From Sordaria brevicollis (lineage: Eukaryota; Ascomycota; Sordariomycetes; Sordariales; Sordariaceae): a stretch of 64,000 nucleotides of DNA. Made by a program: the position numbers and the translations under genes. Position 1 is the first letter of the stretch. Every line of letters starts with the position of its first letter. The stretch lies in NCBI GenBank assembly GCA_033439795.1, contig JAUTDP010000001.1, forward strand, positions 310,001 to 374,000, given 5' to 3'. Below, one piece after another: positions 30,701-44,635 of the stretch. Below the pieces are notes generated by a model that was not told the DNA's origin, searched no databases, and was given only the letters and a program-made list of their open reading frames with translations.

Positions 30701-33700
30701 CGATGGAAAGCCTCTTTTTCCAGAATGACTGGACAATTTTTTTTGCTTTGCTACAAAGACAAAAATTTGCAATCGCGGTGTGAATGAATGGGTGTGCGGC
30801 AACGGCGCCTCTTTGGTCAGCTTGAGGCTCGCCAGATTGTGTGGCTCGGAATAGCGGCCTCGTCTTGACACTATCAAACTCGTGACATTCAGACATTTTG
30901 GTTCAGAGCAAACCAAAGGTCCAGTGCCGGCTGGGCAAGAACTGGGCATCCAGATCAACCTCGCGAAATCTGAGGCGTCGAATTTCTGGCTTCGAGAAAA
31001 TGAAACATTACCATTGGGCTGATACGGTTGGACAATGGCAATCTCACCATCCATCGCCTGGTCTGCAATCGGGATCATGATCATATGAACATGATCTCGA
31101 GCACGAATGTTGACGGCACCGTTCTTCGTTGATATCGCCGGAGAATCATTGTTCGGTAAGGGTTAGGGTCCATAGTGTCCCAAAGTTTTGTGCAGGCAGA
31201 CAGGCAGGGTCGCACTTTTCCGCTACCTGCTCTCGAGCCTCTTTTTCCCTTTTCTCCAACAGGAAAGTTGCAACGCTAAAATTCCTCAAGTTCATGCCGC
31301 CTTTCCGGGATTCTCAGACGACAGGAAACTTTTGACCGGGGTCCGTGTAAGTCAGATGTGCTGGGGGGTCGTGAACCAAAAACAACGGACAGGACAGGGA
31401 ATTTCTTGCTTGTGATAGCAAACTAAAAAATAATTTTGACACCGCTCACTCGCTGGCTAGTACCATAGAACCAGCATGGGAAGAGCGGGACAATTGAGGC
31501 TGGGCAAACTCCTCTCTAGCCACCAGAGGAGCCGGGTGGTTAGACGAGTGGCATACGTTGGAGCCGTCCAGTGCCGTTCAACGTGATGATCAGCGTTCTT
31601 GTTCAATCAGAGAGATGGGGTGAAAAGCCTCAGATGATTTGTGGGATGGGGATCTTTGCAATCGATCCAATTCCCATCAACCGATGCCGTGAGAGTTGCA
31701 GTTTGAGACATCAGACATTGACGAGCAGCAGAAGTTGGTTTTGAGAGGTTTGAGCAGAACATCCTGGTTCCCTGACTGTTGTTTACGTACCAGGTTAAAG
31801 TCTTGGTCTTTTGACGGCGGCTTCAAAATGGAGCAACCTTCAGCTGGTATCAAACGACACCGAAACATCCATCGAGCGAGGACTGGATCCATTTTGTATC
31901 AAGCGATCAATGGAGCTTTGCTGCGCTTGTCGAAACAAAGTTAAAACCACCACTTACACGACTCACAGAATGGATCCCGCTCGAACGGTTGGAGCCACCA
32001 GCCGCGCGACAAGAAAAAAAACCATGAATGGCATCAAACGATGAATGGAGTGAACGAAAAACTTTCCAGACAGAAAAAGGAAAACACAAAAAACCAGCAA
32101 AATGTGGCTGGCCACCCTCCCATGGAAGACAAGACCCTTGATCCTGAGAAGTTCTCGTCATGACATGGGTACCTATAGCATTGTCCAGTCCGCATTGCTG
32201 ACCGTCGTTCATCGTCAAAATACTTCATGACTTCCCCTCCTCGGCATTGACTTTTGCATCAACCTCTTGCTCAAAAGGGTTCACACTCTGCGCAAAACCC
32301 GCGGAGGTTCTCTCGAACCAATTGAGCCACTAGCACAAATGCGGGGGAGGTGCCCACTGGGCAAAAGCTAACAGCTTGAACTGCGAATGGAGTCTCTTTC
32401 TCACCCTTGAAAGGTCGAGCCATCCCTGACCTTGAAGTCTGGACTTGACCTTGTGTCGTCCAGTCCACGGTCCTTGTCGTCCTGCGAGCTTTCCTTTACT
32501 GCCGACTCAATGCGAGCGAGCTTGTGTGCGAACCTGCGAGGAGGGACCCCCAGGCCCAGCCGAACTGTGAATGACAAGCTCGCAGGTCGCAGCTCGGTGC
32601 ATCTTGCAGGAAGGCAAGGACCCTTGATATTCACAGGCATTGGCAAGCATCGGGATTGCCTAATTCTGCCTTTCATGTAAACAATTTGCCCCTCCATCCC
32701 GCCATCCCGCCCTCATGAACTTTTTTTTTTATGAGAGGGTCGTTCAAACCTCGGTGGCTCGACTGGGCTTATCGTATTCTTCAGCACGACTCTTTCCTAT
32801 TTTGCACTAACAACTTTGTCAAGCGGAGACCACCGGGATGTGGACGGTTTGGACAGGGATTGGCCCCCTACAGAGGAACCTCGTCAACTCCTCTTCTCTG
32901 CCTCCTGAAAAGATAAGGTAACGACCGGAGTGACGGGTGAGCGTATCTGGGTGGCAGATGTGAAGAGGTGAAGATCAAAAAGACCCTCGAGGTGCCAGTC
33001 ATCGGAGCCGACACGCCGGCTGAGAAGTGCGGACTAAGGCCGGGAGTGAGGGAGATCGAGGACCCTGCTGGCAGAAAGTCAAGAGTCAAGACCCTTGCCA
33101 GTCATGACAACTGACACGAACCAGTCAAGAACCAAGGAAGTAGCAATGTGATGTGGGAGGGTGTGCGCGATGAAGAAAAAAAGAGGGGTCCTCCTCTCAT
33201 ATCGCCGTGATGCCGATTCCAACACCGTGATGGACCGATGATTGTCGATGGTGGTGGTTGTGCGGAACACATCGTGCGGCGGCTTATCACCATCCGAGAC
33301 TGCATCTCTCCCAGTCAATGACACGGGAACTCCACCCGAACGAGTGAAAGCGCAAAGGGTTCAACCCACGACAAAAGCAAGCCAAGAAAGGGAAGCAGAC
33401 CAACGCACTGCATTGCATCTTGCATGTCATTGCAAGGACAACAGAGATTGGATCATTTTGGTTGCTTCAATGAGCCGCGTGATCACGTTCATGAAGGTGT
33501 GAACTCACCTCGCGTCTACGCTACCGTGGAGCTACGGCGAGTCGGCGACGACGGCGTGCGAGAGGATGGCAGGATGGCCAGCATCACCCAGCGGGCAGAG
33601 TCTTGGTTGGTGCATTTGCTCCGGCGCGGCGCCGGTGTTATCCATCAGTCAGTCTCTTTTGACTTTCACACCGTCTGGTCCGTCGTTTGGGAGGACGACG

Positions 33701-36700
33701 TGGGAAGGGGGTTTTTGAGGGAAGAGAGGAGATGATTGACAACGACATATGGACCGGGTGAGTGGGTGAACTTTGGGACTTTCTTGATGAAGAATGACCC
33801 CGCCGAGCTACGGCATCGTCAACTACCTCATGAGGTTAGTTATTTTCCTTAGTCGTGATAAGCTTCATTAGTTAGCTTCCTTGACCGGTCGACAGTCTTG
33901 TCTAGTCGCCGAGTCCAGTCTCAAACCAGTCGAGCAAGTCGAGCCAGTCGAGGGCAAGTGTTGCTGGCGATGTGCACGCCGGCGATGCGATGGCGATGGC
34001 GACGGCGCCGGCGTGTGGACGAAGTGGACGGATTTGCGGGACTATCAATCAACGATGGATTCGATTTGACTGACGATTGCGCTGCAAAGCTCACCAGTCA
34101 AGTCTATCAAGTCGTCAGTCAGTTGCAGGACACCAGTGGTCCAGTGGTAGCAAAGCAGCCAAAGTAACTCCGTCCGCCGTCATGTTGCTCCGCTACACAA
34201 GAGCTCTGCCGCCAAAATGAATGGATCCCGTCGGATAGGGTAAGACTGATGGCTGCACATGAAAGACCAAAAGATGGGGAAAACTGCTGCGTAGGAGAGG
34301 TCACGGAGGTCACGAACTGATTGTGGCTCAATTAGCTCGGGAATGCCAAGAGTGGCGATCCCGTATCCCGTATCCCGTCAGACCCCGTCAGACCCCGTCC
34401 TGCCCGTGTGGGAATTGCCCGCAGCAAAGATTATGTGAGGATGTGATGGTTTTCCGGGCCGAAGCTGTCTCACTGGCAGAACTGGTAAGCTGATACGTGA
34501 AGAGGTGAGGGAAAGTTGGACCGTTGGTCGTCGGTCGTCATTGCTCACAATCGGAGTTTGGGAGTTTGGGAAACATCGGACGGCCGAGCGGGGTCGGTGG
34601 TCCAGTCTTGCAGTCTAGCCAAGGCCAAGGATTCACAAGTGGAAAGTGCAGGCAGGTCTAGCAGGCAGACGGACGACTGTGACCCGAAAATGTGTCAGAG
34701 AGATCTGGATCTCCGAGAAATCTTTAATCGTACCACATCGAAGGCGATTTTGACTTTTACTTTCACATTTTCCCGCGACAATACCATGGACAAGGAACCC
34801 AGAACTAGACACAACCTGGAAATATTGGTGGAGTGCAGCAACTTTGGAGATCAGATGAACTCTTGGATTTTTCTTAAAACTGATGGTGTTCGTTTCATGT
34901 TCGCAGAATCGTCAGTCGCTGTCGTCGTCGTCGGAATTGAAGTCGAAACATCGATCGGATGCTAAAAAGTACGCTACAGCTTCGGAGTGGGCCGTGCGCT
35001 GCGGTCCCGTCGCTACAGGCGGCAACCGTGACGATGCGACGTCCGACGAGCGGCGTATAAGTCGAGGACGACGACATGTCGCACAACAACGGCTTCGCAC
35101 CACGATGAGACGGAATTGCCAACGACGACATTGTTCGCCAGTTCTTGTCTCTATCAATGTCGTCGAACGAACCTTTCGGTTTTAAATGCAGTCAATCACG
35201 ATGGTAGTTGAGGATGCAAATACCTAAAAGAAGTTGCAATTCAAGTTGCACCGCACAAGCATCCACCTTCCGTCCAATGCGACCGCCGTGATCCAGACCC
35301 CGCATTCCGCAATCCTGCAGATACGCAGCACCCGGAGCTTCACGAGACCACTCCGCCAATGCAAAGTTGAAAGAAGTCACGAATCACGACCTTGGACTCT
35401 TTTGGAGAGCGCTCTTGCAGTCCGGTCATTTTCTGCTGCTCCAATGGCCCAAAAGCTCTTGCCTGTCTCTGGTGCGCCGAGCAGCCAGTCGGGACGGGAG
35501 ACTTCCGGGAACGATATCTGATACTAACCCTAACCCTGACGCATTCAACGTCACTCCTTCCTCTTGAGCGTTGTTTGCAGTTTCCTCCTGCAGGTCAAGC
35601 TTCGAAATTGCTGATTGCGGCAGGCTTCTACGTTGGTCGTTGGGACTGGGAAAGAACGGAGCAGGTTTGTAAACTGGAAATTGCTGAAAATCCAAGGTCA
35701 TCAAGGTGCCGGGCCCGAGAAGCAAATTTCGTATCCGAGACGGCCAAATGGGCTTCGACAAGAAAGCACGATCAAGAACTCTGAACAGCTGGGGTTGATG
35801 TATGCAATCTGACGAGAAAAATGTTTCTGGATTGTGTTGATCGAGTTGTACTCGATGCAATTGCAGCTTTGGTCGCCCAACATTCGATCTCCGAGCCTTT
35901 ATCCACGGATGTTCATCCAGTGAGCCAGCAAGCGAGACAACTATCTCCGAGTTACCCCTTCTAGCAGAACAATCACTGACATATCTGAAATAAGTAGCTA
36001 TTCCGGGTTAACGGTCTACAGACCCCGCGATCTCGAGCTGGCGGTGACTCTAGAAATTCCATTCTCAAGTCCGAATCAAACCCTTCGACCAAGCGTGATC
36101 CCACGCTGCCAAGGATTTCGAGCCAGTCTGTTCCCACGAAGACCACGCCCGACCCTGCAAAGTCCGGAGCACGATCAAAACGACGACAGGGCCCAGCTTA
36201 CCCTCAGCCTCCAGAGTCGGCACGGAATGACAAGCTTGGGACACAGGCTGGGAAGGGTACCAGCAAGTGCAAGAGTATCGGGCCAAAACCAGGAAGCTGT
36301 CAAAGACCTGTTGCGAATTGGAATGCGATGTTCAGTCACCAACGGGAAGGACATCAAAAAGGACAACGGGGGGTGGAGGAGTGAAATGCGGACCTACGAG
36401 TTGGCCTTTTCACCACCTACCCACGGACGAGCTGATGGACGTGTGCGTGATTCAATGCAGCCAAGTTGAAAGTTCGGCGCAAGTCGCGTACATTTACGGT
36501 TACTGGTTCACAAAGAGTCTGTTGCCGATACCGGAAGGCTCCTGTGTATCTGCTCAAGGACGTTGATGGGAATACCCATTACAGATGGGCTACGATGTTG
36601 CCGACTTGCCGTTGCTCCTAGGGCAAAACCTTGTCCGGATATTTCCTCCTTCCTGGGATTCCAGCATGCCTCATGTTCACAGAGAGCTGCGGTCAATCAT

Positions 36701-36826
36701 CTTGAGCAGTGCCTCGAGCTGGACAAGTGTTTCACAAGTCAAAGAAATGACCTGCTAGATTACATACATTCTGTCTCAAAAGCAACTTGCAAACATTTAC
36801 GTCCAGTGTCCTTCCTATCTTTGCAC
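27718..36826. other. 9-kb stretch without a supportable gene
   Basis: The first 450 bases are the leader and promoter of the BTB-like gene. The rest has ordinary composition and no RIP, but the longest frames are about 110-155 codons. They sit on both strands with no consistent start context, splice sites or domains. Notable items are a (GTC)n run at 28963-28984, a CAGACGA-type purine/pyrimidine run near 29900-29940, TTAGGG-type telomere units at 31157-31168 and 35524-35535, and a CCCGTATCCCGTATCCCGTCAGACC mini-repeat cluster near 34364-34402. Non-coding transcripts or old decayed genes are possible. Confidence 0.4.
28963..28984 (+). repeat. (GTC)n microsatellite
   Basis: About seven GTC units in an otherwise unannotated stretch. 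Confidence 0.8.
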
Positions 36827-38555
36827 TTAAACGCACCGTTCCTGCTTCTCCCTCTGGGCACCGTTTCCCAACCCCATATGGCGCCATTTCCTCGGCTCAG
36901 CCTCAAAGTCAGTGTCCAAAATGTTGGTGATCTTTGAAAAGACATCTCTGGTATAGAGCGAGCGACCTTCCACCCTCTCAGGCGGGAAGTCCTGTTTCTT
37001 CGCTTCATCCCAGGATGTCAAGCACCTGCAAACCACTCCGCTGTACTCTGCGCCCATCTTCGAAGCCAGCTCTGAATTGGCAAGTCTGAAGAAGTGATTC
37101 TTCATTGCATCCGCCGACTGAAGACTGCCATCCGTAAGGCGCAACTCTTTTCCAACCATGGGGCCATTTTCGTTGTACGTGACAAAGCTCCTCCACAATC
37201 CAATCTCGAGAAGACACACGCCGAGACTATAAACATCGTGCTCCATTCTGTGGTAAGGGGTCTCATAGGTAGAGGTATCTGACCTAAGCCGATCAGGATG
37301 GTGGTACAGGTTGGCCGCATCCTGGGCGGATTTGGTCTGGGCCTTGTCAGACTGATGTCGTGAGCCCCTCATGACTTCGAAGCCTATGAGAAACGCATTT
37401 TGCGGGAAGCGTCTCTTCTGGTCCTGGTCGGCAGTGCTGAAGCACACCAAAGTCTCGGGACGGATGTTCTTATGGACCATGTCGTACAAGTGGACCGACA
37501 AGACAGCCTTGACAAGATGCTTGGCCATGGCCAGACGGTCAATTCGGCCCTGTGGTGTTTCCGCAAAGCCAGTTTGAGCTTGAGTTTCAAGAAGCAACCC
37601 GCGCAGGCTGTTCACCGTATTATATTGAGGGGGGAACTTGAAGACCATGGTGATGTCGCGCCTCGGCTGCGTGGGATTTCTGGCGTGTTTTACCAGTCCC
37701 TTACAGGGAAGCAATCCAAATTCCTCAGGGCTGGCATTCTGAAGTTTCACGGCCAAGGTCATTGCATCTTCAAGCTCGACACCGCGCGCTGGGATGTTGG
37801 CGTCAGCGTCGATAATGCAAACGCTCTTCGGGTCATAAGGGTGGGAAGCCCGTTTGGCACCACAAGAGAACGGAATCTCTTGCGCTTCATAAGTCATAAG
37901 ATCCCGTGCGTCCAGGATAATTGGTCCTTTGCTCGCATACCCGTCGACTCCCTAGGCATCGCGGAAACCTCTTTCTCGGAAGAGTGCTCGTTTGTCTAGC
38001 TCCTTGATCTCTATGTTGTTGTTCTGCAAGTGGCTTAGTATGATCTTTTGGTTCATTCGGAAAGTTTCCACTGTTGCTTCTACCATCTTTACGAGTTCGT
38101 CAACTTCCTTCTTTTCAATTCATGAGTATTGCATCTTTTGCGATGGTTTAAGCCTTGCCTCCCGGTCGAACTTGGAAAGGGCAGTGCGCGCCTTCATGAT
38201 CCGTCGGTCTAGCTCGTCGAGAATCCTGGTTCGTGTCTCAAGAACGTGTCGGGGCACTTCGCCAACTTCTAGTAACGGCTCGATGAACATGTCGAACTGC
38301 ATCTGTTTGGCGAGCACGTGGTCATATTGTATTTCGAGCGCGTTGTTTAGTTCCTGGAGCTGGAGACCGGCTGTCTTGTAATCCTCACGCAGTTCGTGAA
38401 GCTTCAAATACACCCTAGTTTTAAGAATCTCAATCCTCGAAGTCTCTTTTTGCATTTACTCATGAGGTTCTGGGAACTCTTGTTGCATGTACTCACTTGC
38501 CGATGGCTGCCAGGCCACTTGCGCCAGCTGTTGCCAATGAGAGAGGGTCGGCCAT
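36827..38555 (-). pseudogene. Pseudokinase with helical N-terminus, broken by two in-frame stops
   Basis: Exon 1 is 38555-38497 (59 bases, starting MADPLSLATAGASGLAAIG) and exon 2 is 38435-36827; the 61-base intron (GTGAGT; acceptor ending CGAG) joins in phase, and the total is 556 codons. The first exon length and intron phase are the same as in the intact gene at 11023. Exon 2 stays in one frame to the TGA before base 36827 but carries a TGA at 38122-38120 and a TAG at 37954-37952. The sequence between them (for example EVDELVKMVEATVETF) is clearly protein-like. The kinase-like part has VHKNIRPETL and LIGFEVMRG in place of HRD and DFG, with YSLGVCLLEIGLWRSF following. It aligns along its length with the 11-kb gene at perhaps 40 percent identity by eye. 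TAG is explained by CAG-to-TAG in CpA context; the TGA could come from CGA or TGG. A shorter protein starting at 37897 would lack the helical domain. Confidence 0.75.
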
Positions 38556-39130
38556 TGGAGTCAGTGGTTGCTCGCTTTTGGAACCGAATATGAAGTCCTG
38601 GTTCTCAGTGCGGACGCTATCACAAGTCGGAAAATGGTCGTTGAATCGATCAAAGAGTGTTCAAGCATTTCAGGCTTGCAAGTGCTTTGAAGAAGCAGGC
38701 TTTGAGGTTGGCATGTTCTCACTTCCTTTTATCGTCCCTGCAGAGAGCTCAAGTGTTGATTGTACTCCATGAACCTATATCTTTAATGTCGATATTTGGC
38801 TGGGTCCCTATTCGCGACATCCTTTCCCCTCCCATGTGTTGCAGTCTGGGCGATAAGCGCTCCCAAACATTACAGTATACACAGTATAACAGATTGACTT
38901 GGTGGCTGTACATGCCATCGTTCCTCTCGGAAAGACACATGCCGATCAACCCAACTGGTTACGACCAGGTAGTACTGTCGTTAATATCTTCCTACCCCAA
39001 CTAGTCACAGTGTATTGTGTAGATGGCACTGTCCTTTAGTCGAGGCTGTCATGTTGCTGACCATCCTAGGATTGGTTGGATAAGCGCCCTGAGCCTCACG
39101 TTGTTTCACACACTAATAGTCTATACCGCG
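38556..39130. other. Upstream region of the broken pseudokinase gene
   Basis: Normal composition up to the left border of the copia element. No gene is supported. This and the retroelement now fill the space between the two divergent genes. Confidence 0.4.
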
Positions 39131-39135
39131 GTTGC
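39131..39135 (+). repeat. Target-site duplication GTTGC, left copy
   Basis: The same five bases follow the right LTR at 44818-44822. Confidence 0.85.
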
Positions 39136-39317
39136 TGTTACAATAGTAACAGTATTGGGGGGAGCAAAGAAGGCTTGATTGTGTGTAACTGTGTAAGACT
39201 CTACAGACGTGCAAATCTCTGGCTATTGTATAAAAATCCTTCAAATTCTAGACCTCGGTTATTTAGGTTACGTATACTCCTATTATCCCTATAGACTAAC
39301 TACCCAATATTATAATA
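39136..39317 (-). repeat. Left LTR of the copia element (3' LTR in element sense)
   Basis: It begins TGTTACAATA and ends TATTATAATA, and matches 44636-44817. Its outer half has fewer RIP-type changes than its inner half. Confidence 0.92.
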
Positions 39318-42300
39318 TACCCCCTTAAATCTATATTATAGATTAGTACTAAATCTATTTAAAAATGCTTTATAATCTTTTAAAAGTTTTATACCTCTAT
39401 TCTTAATATAATAATATTTCCCTAGAATTTTTATTTATTATATTAATTTTTAAATAGATCGTAAAGTCTCCTATCCAATCTATTTATAACCTTTTTATCC
39501 TTTAACTCCTTTTAATCCTTATCCTTTAAATTTATTACCCTTTTAAACATCCCTATTATAATAAATGCATTCGTAATTTCTAATAATTTAATCGGTAGCC
39601 GTTAGAACTTCACAAATCCCAATTATTCTATCGATACGTAGTAATCTATAAGCCCGAAACTCTTTATAAAGCCGTCGGCGATTTACTCTTTAATAAGGAT
39701 ATAAATAATATCGATAAATTTCCTTTCTTATATTTAACGTAGTTAATATTTATAAATATTTACGTATTTTAATTTAATTATTAAATATATACCCTCTTTA
39801 ATAATAAAATAAATCGTTTATTTATTATTATAATTTATAAGCGTAATTTCCTAATCGAATTCTATTACTAATTTATTAAATAAATAGCGGGCGTAAATAA
39901 TTTCTTGAACGCTTTAATTTAAAGATAATAATTCTACTTTTATAAAAGAAATAATTATAATATTTTATTTATTAATTCGCTAATTTATAATTACGTTTAA
40001 AAGTTTTAAAATAAACGTTTAAGAGTTTTTATAATTAAGGAATTATTTATAAAAGAGGAATTAATTATTATGTAAAAATCTTAACGATTAAGTTTATTTA
40101 ATTAGAGAATATAGTTTTAGGTTAATAATAAATATAAAAGGACGTAATTTATAGCCCTATAATATATTAAATTAAGGTTCGAATTAAAATGAATTAATTT
40201 AGAAATAGGGAAGGTAATATTTAGGCGCGTAATAATAATAATATAGAAGATGGAGCGGATTTTAATTTAATAAATAATAATTTCGTATAATAATACTTTA
40301 TCCTCGTAGGGGATTAATTCCTTTTTAATTATAAAAGTTTAAAAGAATTTCTTTATCCCTTTAACCTTATTTATAATTTTATTAATATAATCGTATTATA
40401 ATAATTAAATTAATCGTTTTTTATAATTATAAATAATTTTAATTCCTAAAAACTATTTTAACTCTTTTCTGCTAATTAATTAATATTTTTTTTTAAAGGT
40501 AATAATTACCCCTTTAATTATAGCCACCTCTTTATCCTTATTTAAATAAACGATTATAATATTATTAATATAGAAGAAGAAGAATATATTATCTTTAATT
40601 AAAATATTAAATTTAAAAGGGATAAAGGATATACTTATAATTATAAAGGTTTTAATAAACTTTTATTATTATAGGAATAGTAATTTACGTAGCCCGTATA
40701 GCGCTTAAAATAATTGGACTACCTAGCCCTTCTTTTAATACCTAAAAGGAATTCGTATATAAATTAATTTATTTAATATAATATTAATAAAAGTATTTTT
40801 AATATTATATTAGATTAAATCTTAATTAAAATAAATTATAATTCCTATAAGACTACGGAAGAACTTAATTACTAATATAATTATATAAATTTTATAAATC
40901 CTATCCTTAATTTATTAATCTCTTTATATTATTAAACGAATTTTATACTTTTAAAATCTACCGTCTTAATTAAATTTATAAATATAAATCTATTACGACC
41001 CTAAAATCTCCTTCCTATCTATATCTTTAATATTTATTTATTTTTAGGATTTTATTTTATTGTATTTAGTTAAATACTCTTTTTCTACAACTTTAAATAA
41101 TTCCTCTATAGGATAAAGGTTAAACGCTTAATAATATTCTAAAAATAATAAAAAATTAAATCGATAAAAGGTTTTTAAAAATCCTTACCTCTATAATTAA
41201 TCGACTTTCTCCTTTATTAATTTTAATTTAGGGTTATAATTAAAATCGATTTTAATACCCTTTTCTCGCATCTTTTTTTAAAAAATCCTAATCGACAATT
41301 TAATTTCCCTAGAGATTTATAGGACGGCTACCCCGTCCAATTAAGAAAAATATGGCCCAATCAAAATATTAATTTATAATTAATTATAAATCCTCGTTAA
41401 ACTTCGAAAATCTATTAATTAAGAATAATATTAATATTTTATCTAAAGTTAGGGACGTAAAATAATACCCTTTATCCTGTAAATTTATAACCGTATTCTA
41501 AAAATTAATAATTAATTATAAAGGTATTAAAATTAATTTGTCTAGAAATTCGGTTAAAATCTCTAGCCCTTATATTTATAACGGGAATTAACTTATCGAT
41601 TTATAAGATTAATTTAATAGGATTTAGCTTATTTATACGTAATATTAATCCTTTAATAATTTTACAACCGCCTCCTCCTTTTATTTCCCCTCTTCTAAAA
41701 TATTAATTATATCGATCGCTTTATTCGTATCGGTCGGGAAGCCTATAATTATAGAATTAAACGTTGGGAGAATTTACAATAATTCCAATTAATTTACTTC
41801 GGTAATATTTATATTATAAAGGGATTTTAATTATATAACCAATTCTTTAAAGGAAATTTATAAGGATTTATAAATTTCTTCAACTTTACCCGGAAATACT
41901 TCGTTTTTATAGAATGCAACGTTTCGTATTATTATAATTTAATTAATATAAAGGTTCTAAACTTTATATTAATTCGTTAATTAATAACCGATTAAATACC
42001 TAATCTATATATATTTTTTAAATTTTTTAATCCTTTCTTTATTATTTATAATAGCGGTAGTAAAAATAAAAACTTTATAACTATAAACCTTTAAATACGC
42101 GATTATAGGGGAAGAATCTACTAATAATATATTATTATTTTTAAAATTATAATATAATTCGAATCTCTCTTTAAGAGCCTCTTAATAATAATTTATTTTA
42201 AGCGTTAAATTATAGAAATATACGGCTACGCGTATAATTTTTGATTAGAATACTTCGGGTAAATTTATACTTATATATATTAACGCCGCTTTAATCTTAA

Positions 42301-44635
42301 TTATACCCCTTAAGCGTTTTACGCCGCTATTTTACGCTTACGTATAAAGTATAGAGGGTTCGATTATAATACTACGTTTAATTAATTATATTATAATTTT
42401 TCGATTATTATTTATCTTATTATCGTATTTTATAATACGAAGGAGGATTTTATATTAAATTTATAAACCCGTAAAAAGGTTTTAAAAATATATTAATATA
42501 GAATCGGCTTTTTAGTTACCCAAATAATACGTTTAAATATATTTAAACTATTAATTTATAATTACTATTAAATTTAAATACTCTTTACTTTATATTTTAA
42601 TTTTATTATAAAAAAAGAAATCGATAGCGAAGTGCAATTTTAAACCTTTTAAATTATTATAAAATTCTTTACGCATTTAGCGTTTTAATTCAATTTTAAT
42701 ATATAATTCGTAATATATTAAATCTAAACCCTTAAATCGAACTTTATAAACTTATTTAATTAATTTAACGAACGTATTTAATTTTAAATAATTAAATCGA
42801 AAATATTAATAGAAAGCTACACCCTTTTATAACCTCCGTTAAAAATAATTAAAAATAATACGTACCGCAAAAGAAGATTTATTAATATTATTTTTTAATA
42901 AAAAGATATACTCTAATGTAAATTATTTATTAATAAAATATATATAATAAATTAAAGAATTTATAAAATTAAAATGTAAATACCCGTTTTTATAATCCTA
43001 AAAAAATAATTATCTTCGAATTATTTTAAAAAAATAAAGTTATAAGCTATATTCGGTATTAAGGCGACGCTAAAGAGGATTAATTCCCTTAACCCTATAT
43101 TATTTTAAACCCTAATTATTATAATATTATACCCTTCAATAAAGATACGGTTATTATTAACCTATATATAATTACTTATAATTATAAGGGAAAAGTCTTT
43201 AAATTAATTAATTTTATTAAAAATATAAATTATTATACTTAAATCGAAAATTATAAAGTCTCTTAATAAATATATAATATAATAATCCGTAAATACCAAA
43301 AAATTATTCTTATTTACTAAACGATTATAAAATTATTCTTAATTAAATTCGTCTTCCTTTTATTTATGCAATTAAAAAATGGCCTCCTTAAACTTTTTAT
43401 CCTTCTCTATATTAATAACGGCGCGTTTTTTAATATCTTTATTTACTACTTAACCTTCGAAGGCAATTTATAAATATACGTAATAATATAATTCGATTTT
43501 ATAACCGAAATAATTATAAAATTTATAAATAGGATATTTCGTTTTATAAACTTATTAAGAGGGGAGGAAGCGCGTTTTTTATTAATAAATTTAAAAGATA
43601 TAATTTTTTTACTTCCTTTCTTTTTTATTAAAATTATAATTTCTCCCCGCCCCTTTCCTATATCCGTACTAAGGTTTTCTTTATTATTAAAAACGTTTTC
43701 TTTAGCGGGCTCTCTATTTAATATAATTATAAATACCGTACTTTTTAACGGAAGGGCTAACTAACCTTTACTTTAAATAAAATTCATTATTATTATTTTA
43801 TAAAAATCTTTAATAATAATATAAAATCCTATTTCTATATAATTATCCTTTTCTAATTCTTTATTATATTAAAATTAATATATATTTACTTATAAAGAGA
43901 AAAGACTTCCCTTAATTATATAATAGAATTCTATAAATTAAATATTTAAATGATTAAATTTAAAGACCCTATAGGCTTCGTACAAAATTATAATTTATTC
44001 CTAATAGAATAACTAAGTAATTTAATCTTTAATAATATAACCTAAACGTAAAATAGAAATTAATTAGGCTTTAACTTATTTTTTAATTTCTTAATTTTTG
44101 AAATATATAATTTTAATAAAATTATCGTATTATTTATAAATATTAAAACGTTAAATAAAATTAATTTCGCAGTATAAATTTCTAATAGTTTCGGTTATTT
44201 ATAAATTTAATTAAATTTTTTTAATCCCTAAATTAAAAATTGCTTTTAAATCTATACGCTAATCGTTTTTCTTAATTATATAATCGTAATAATCGCGTTT
44301 ATAATAGAAGTTATATTTAATTATAATATTAGATAATTCTTTAAAACGAACCTTTTTTTTAATAACGGTCTTTCCTTCGGGTTTTTAATTAATATAATCG
44401 AAAATATTAAATTTAAAAGGTTTCGTTAATTAAGGTTAGCGATTTATAAAATTAATATATTCCTAAAGGCCTAAGTTTTAAACTTAGGAAATAAAGGTAT
44501 TTTCTTAAGTAGGCTAGTCCTTAAGAGAGTTGAAATAAATATTATTAATTTTCGAAAATATTATCGTTATTACTAATTTCGTTATTATTAACGTTATTAA
44601 TACCGTAATTTAGGCGAATCGACAAAACTCTTAAT

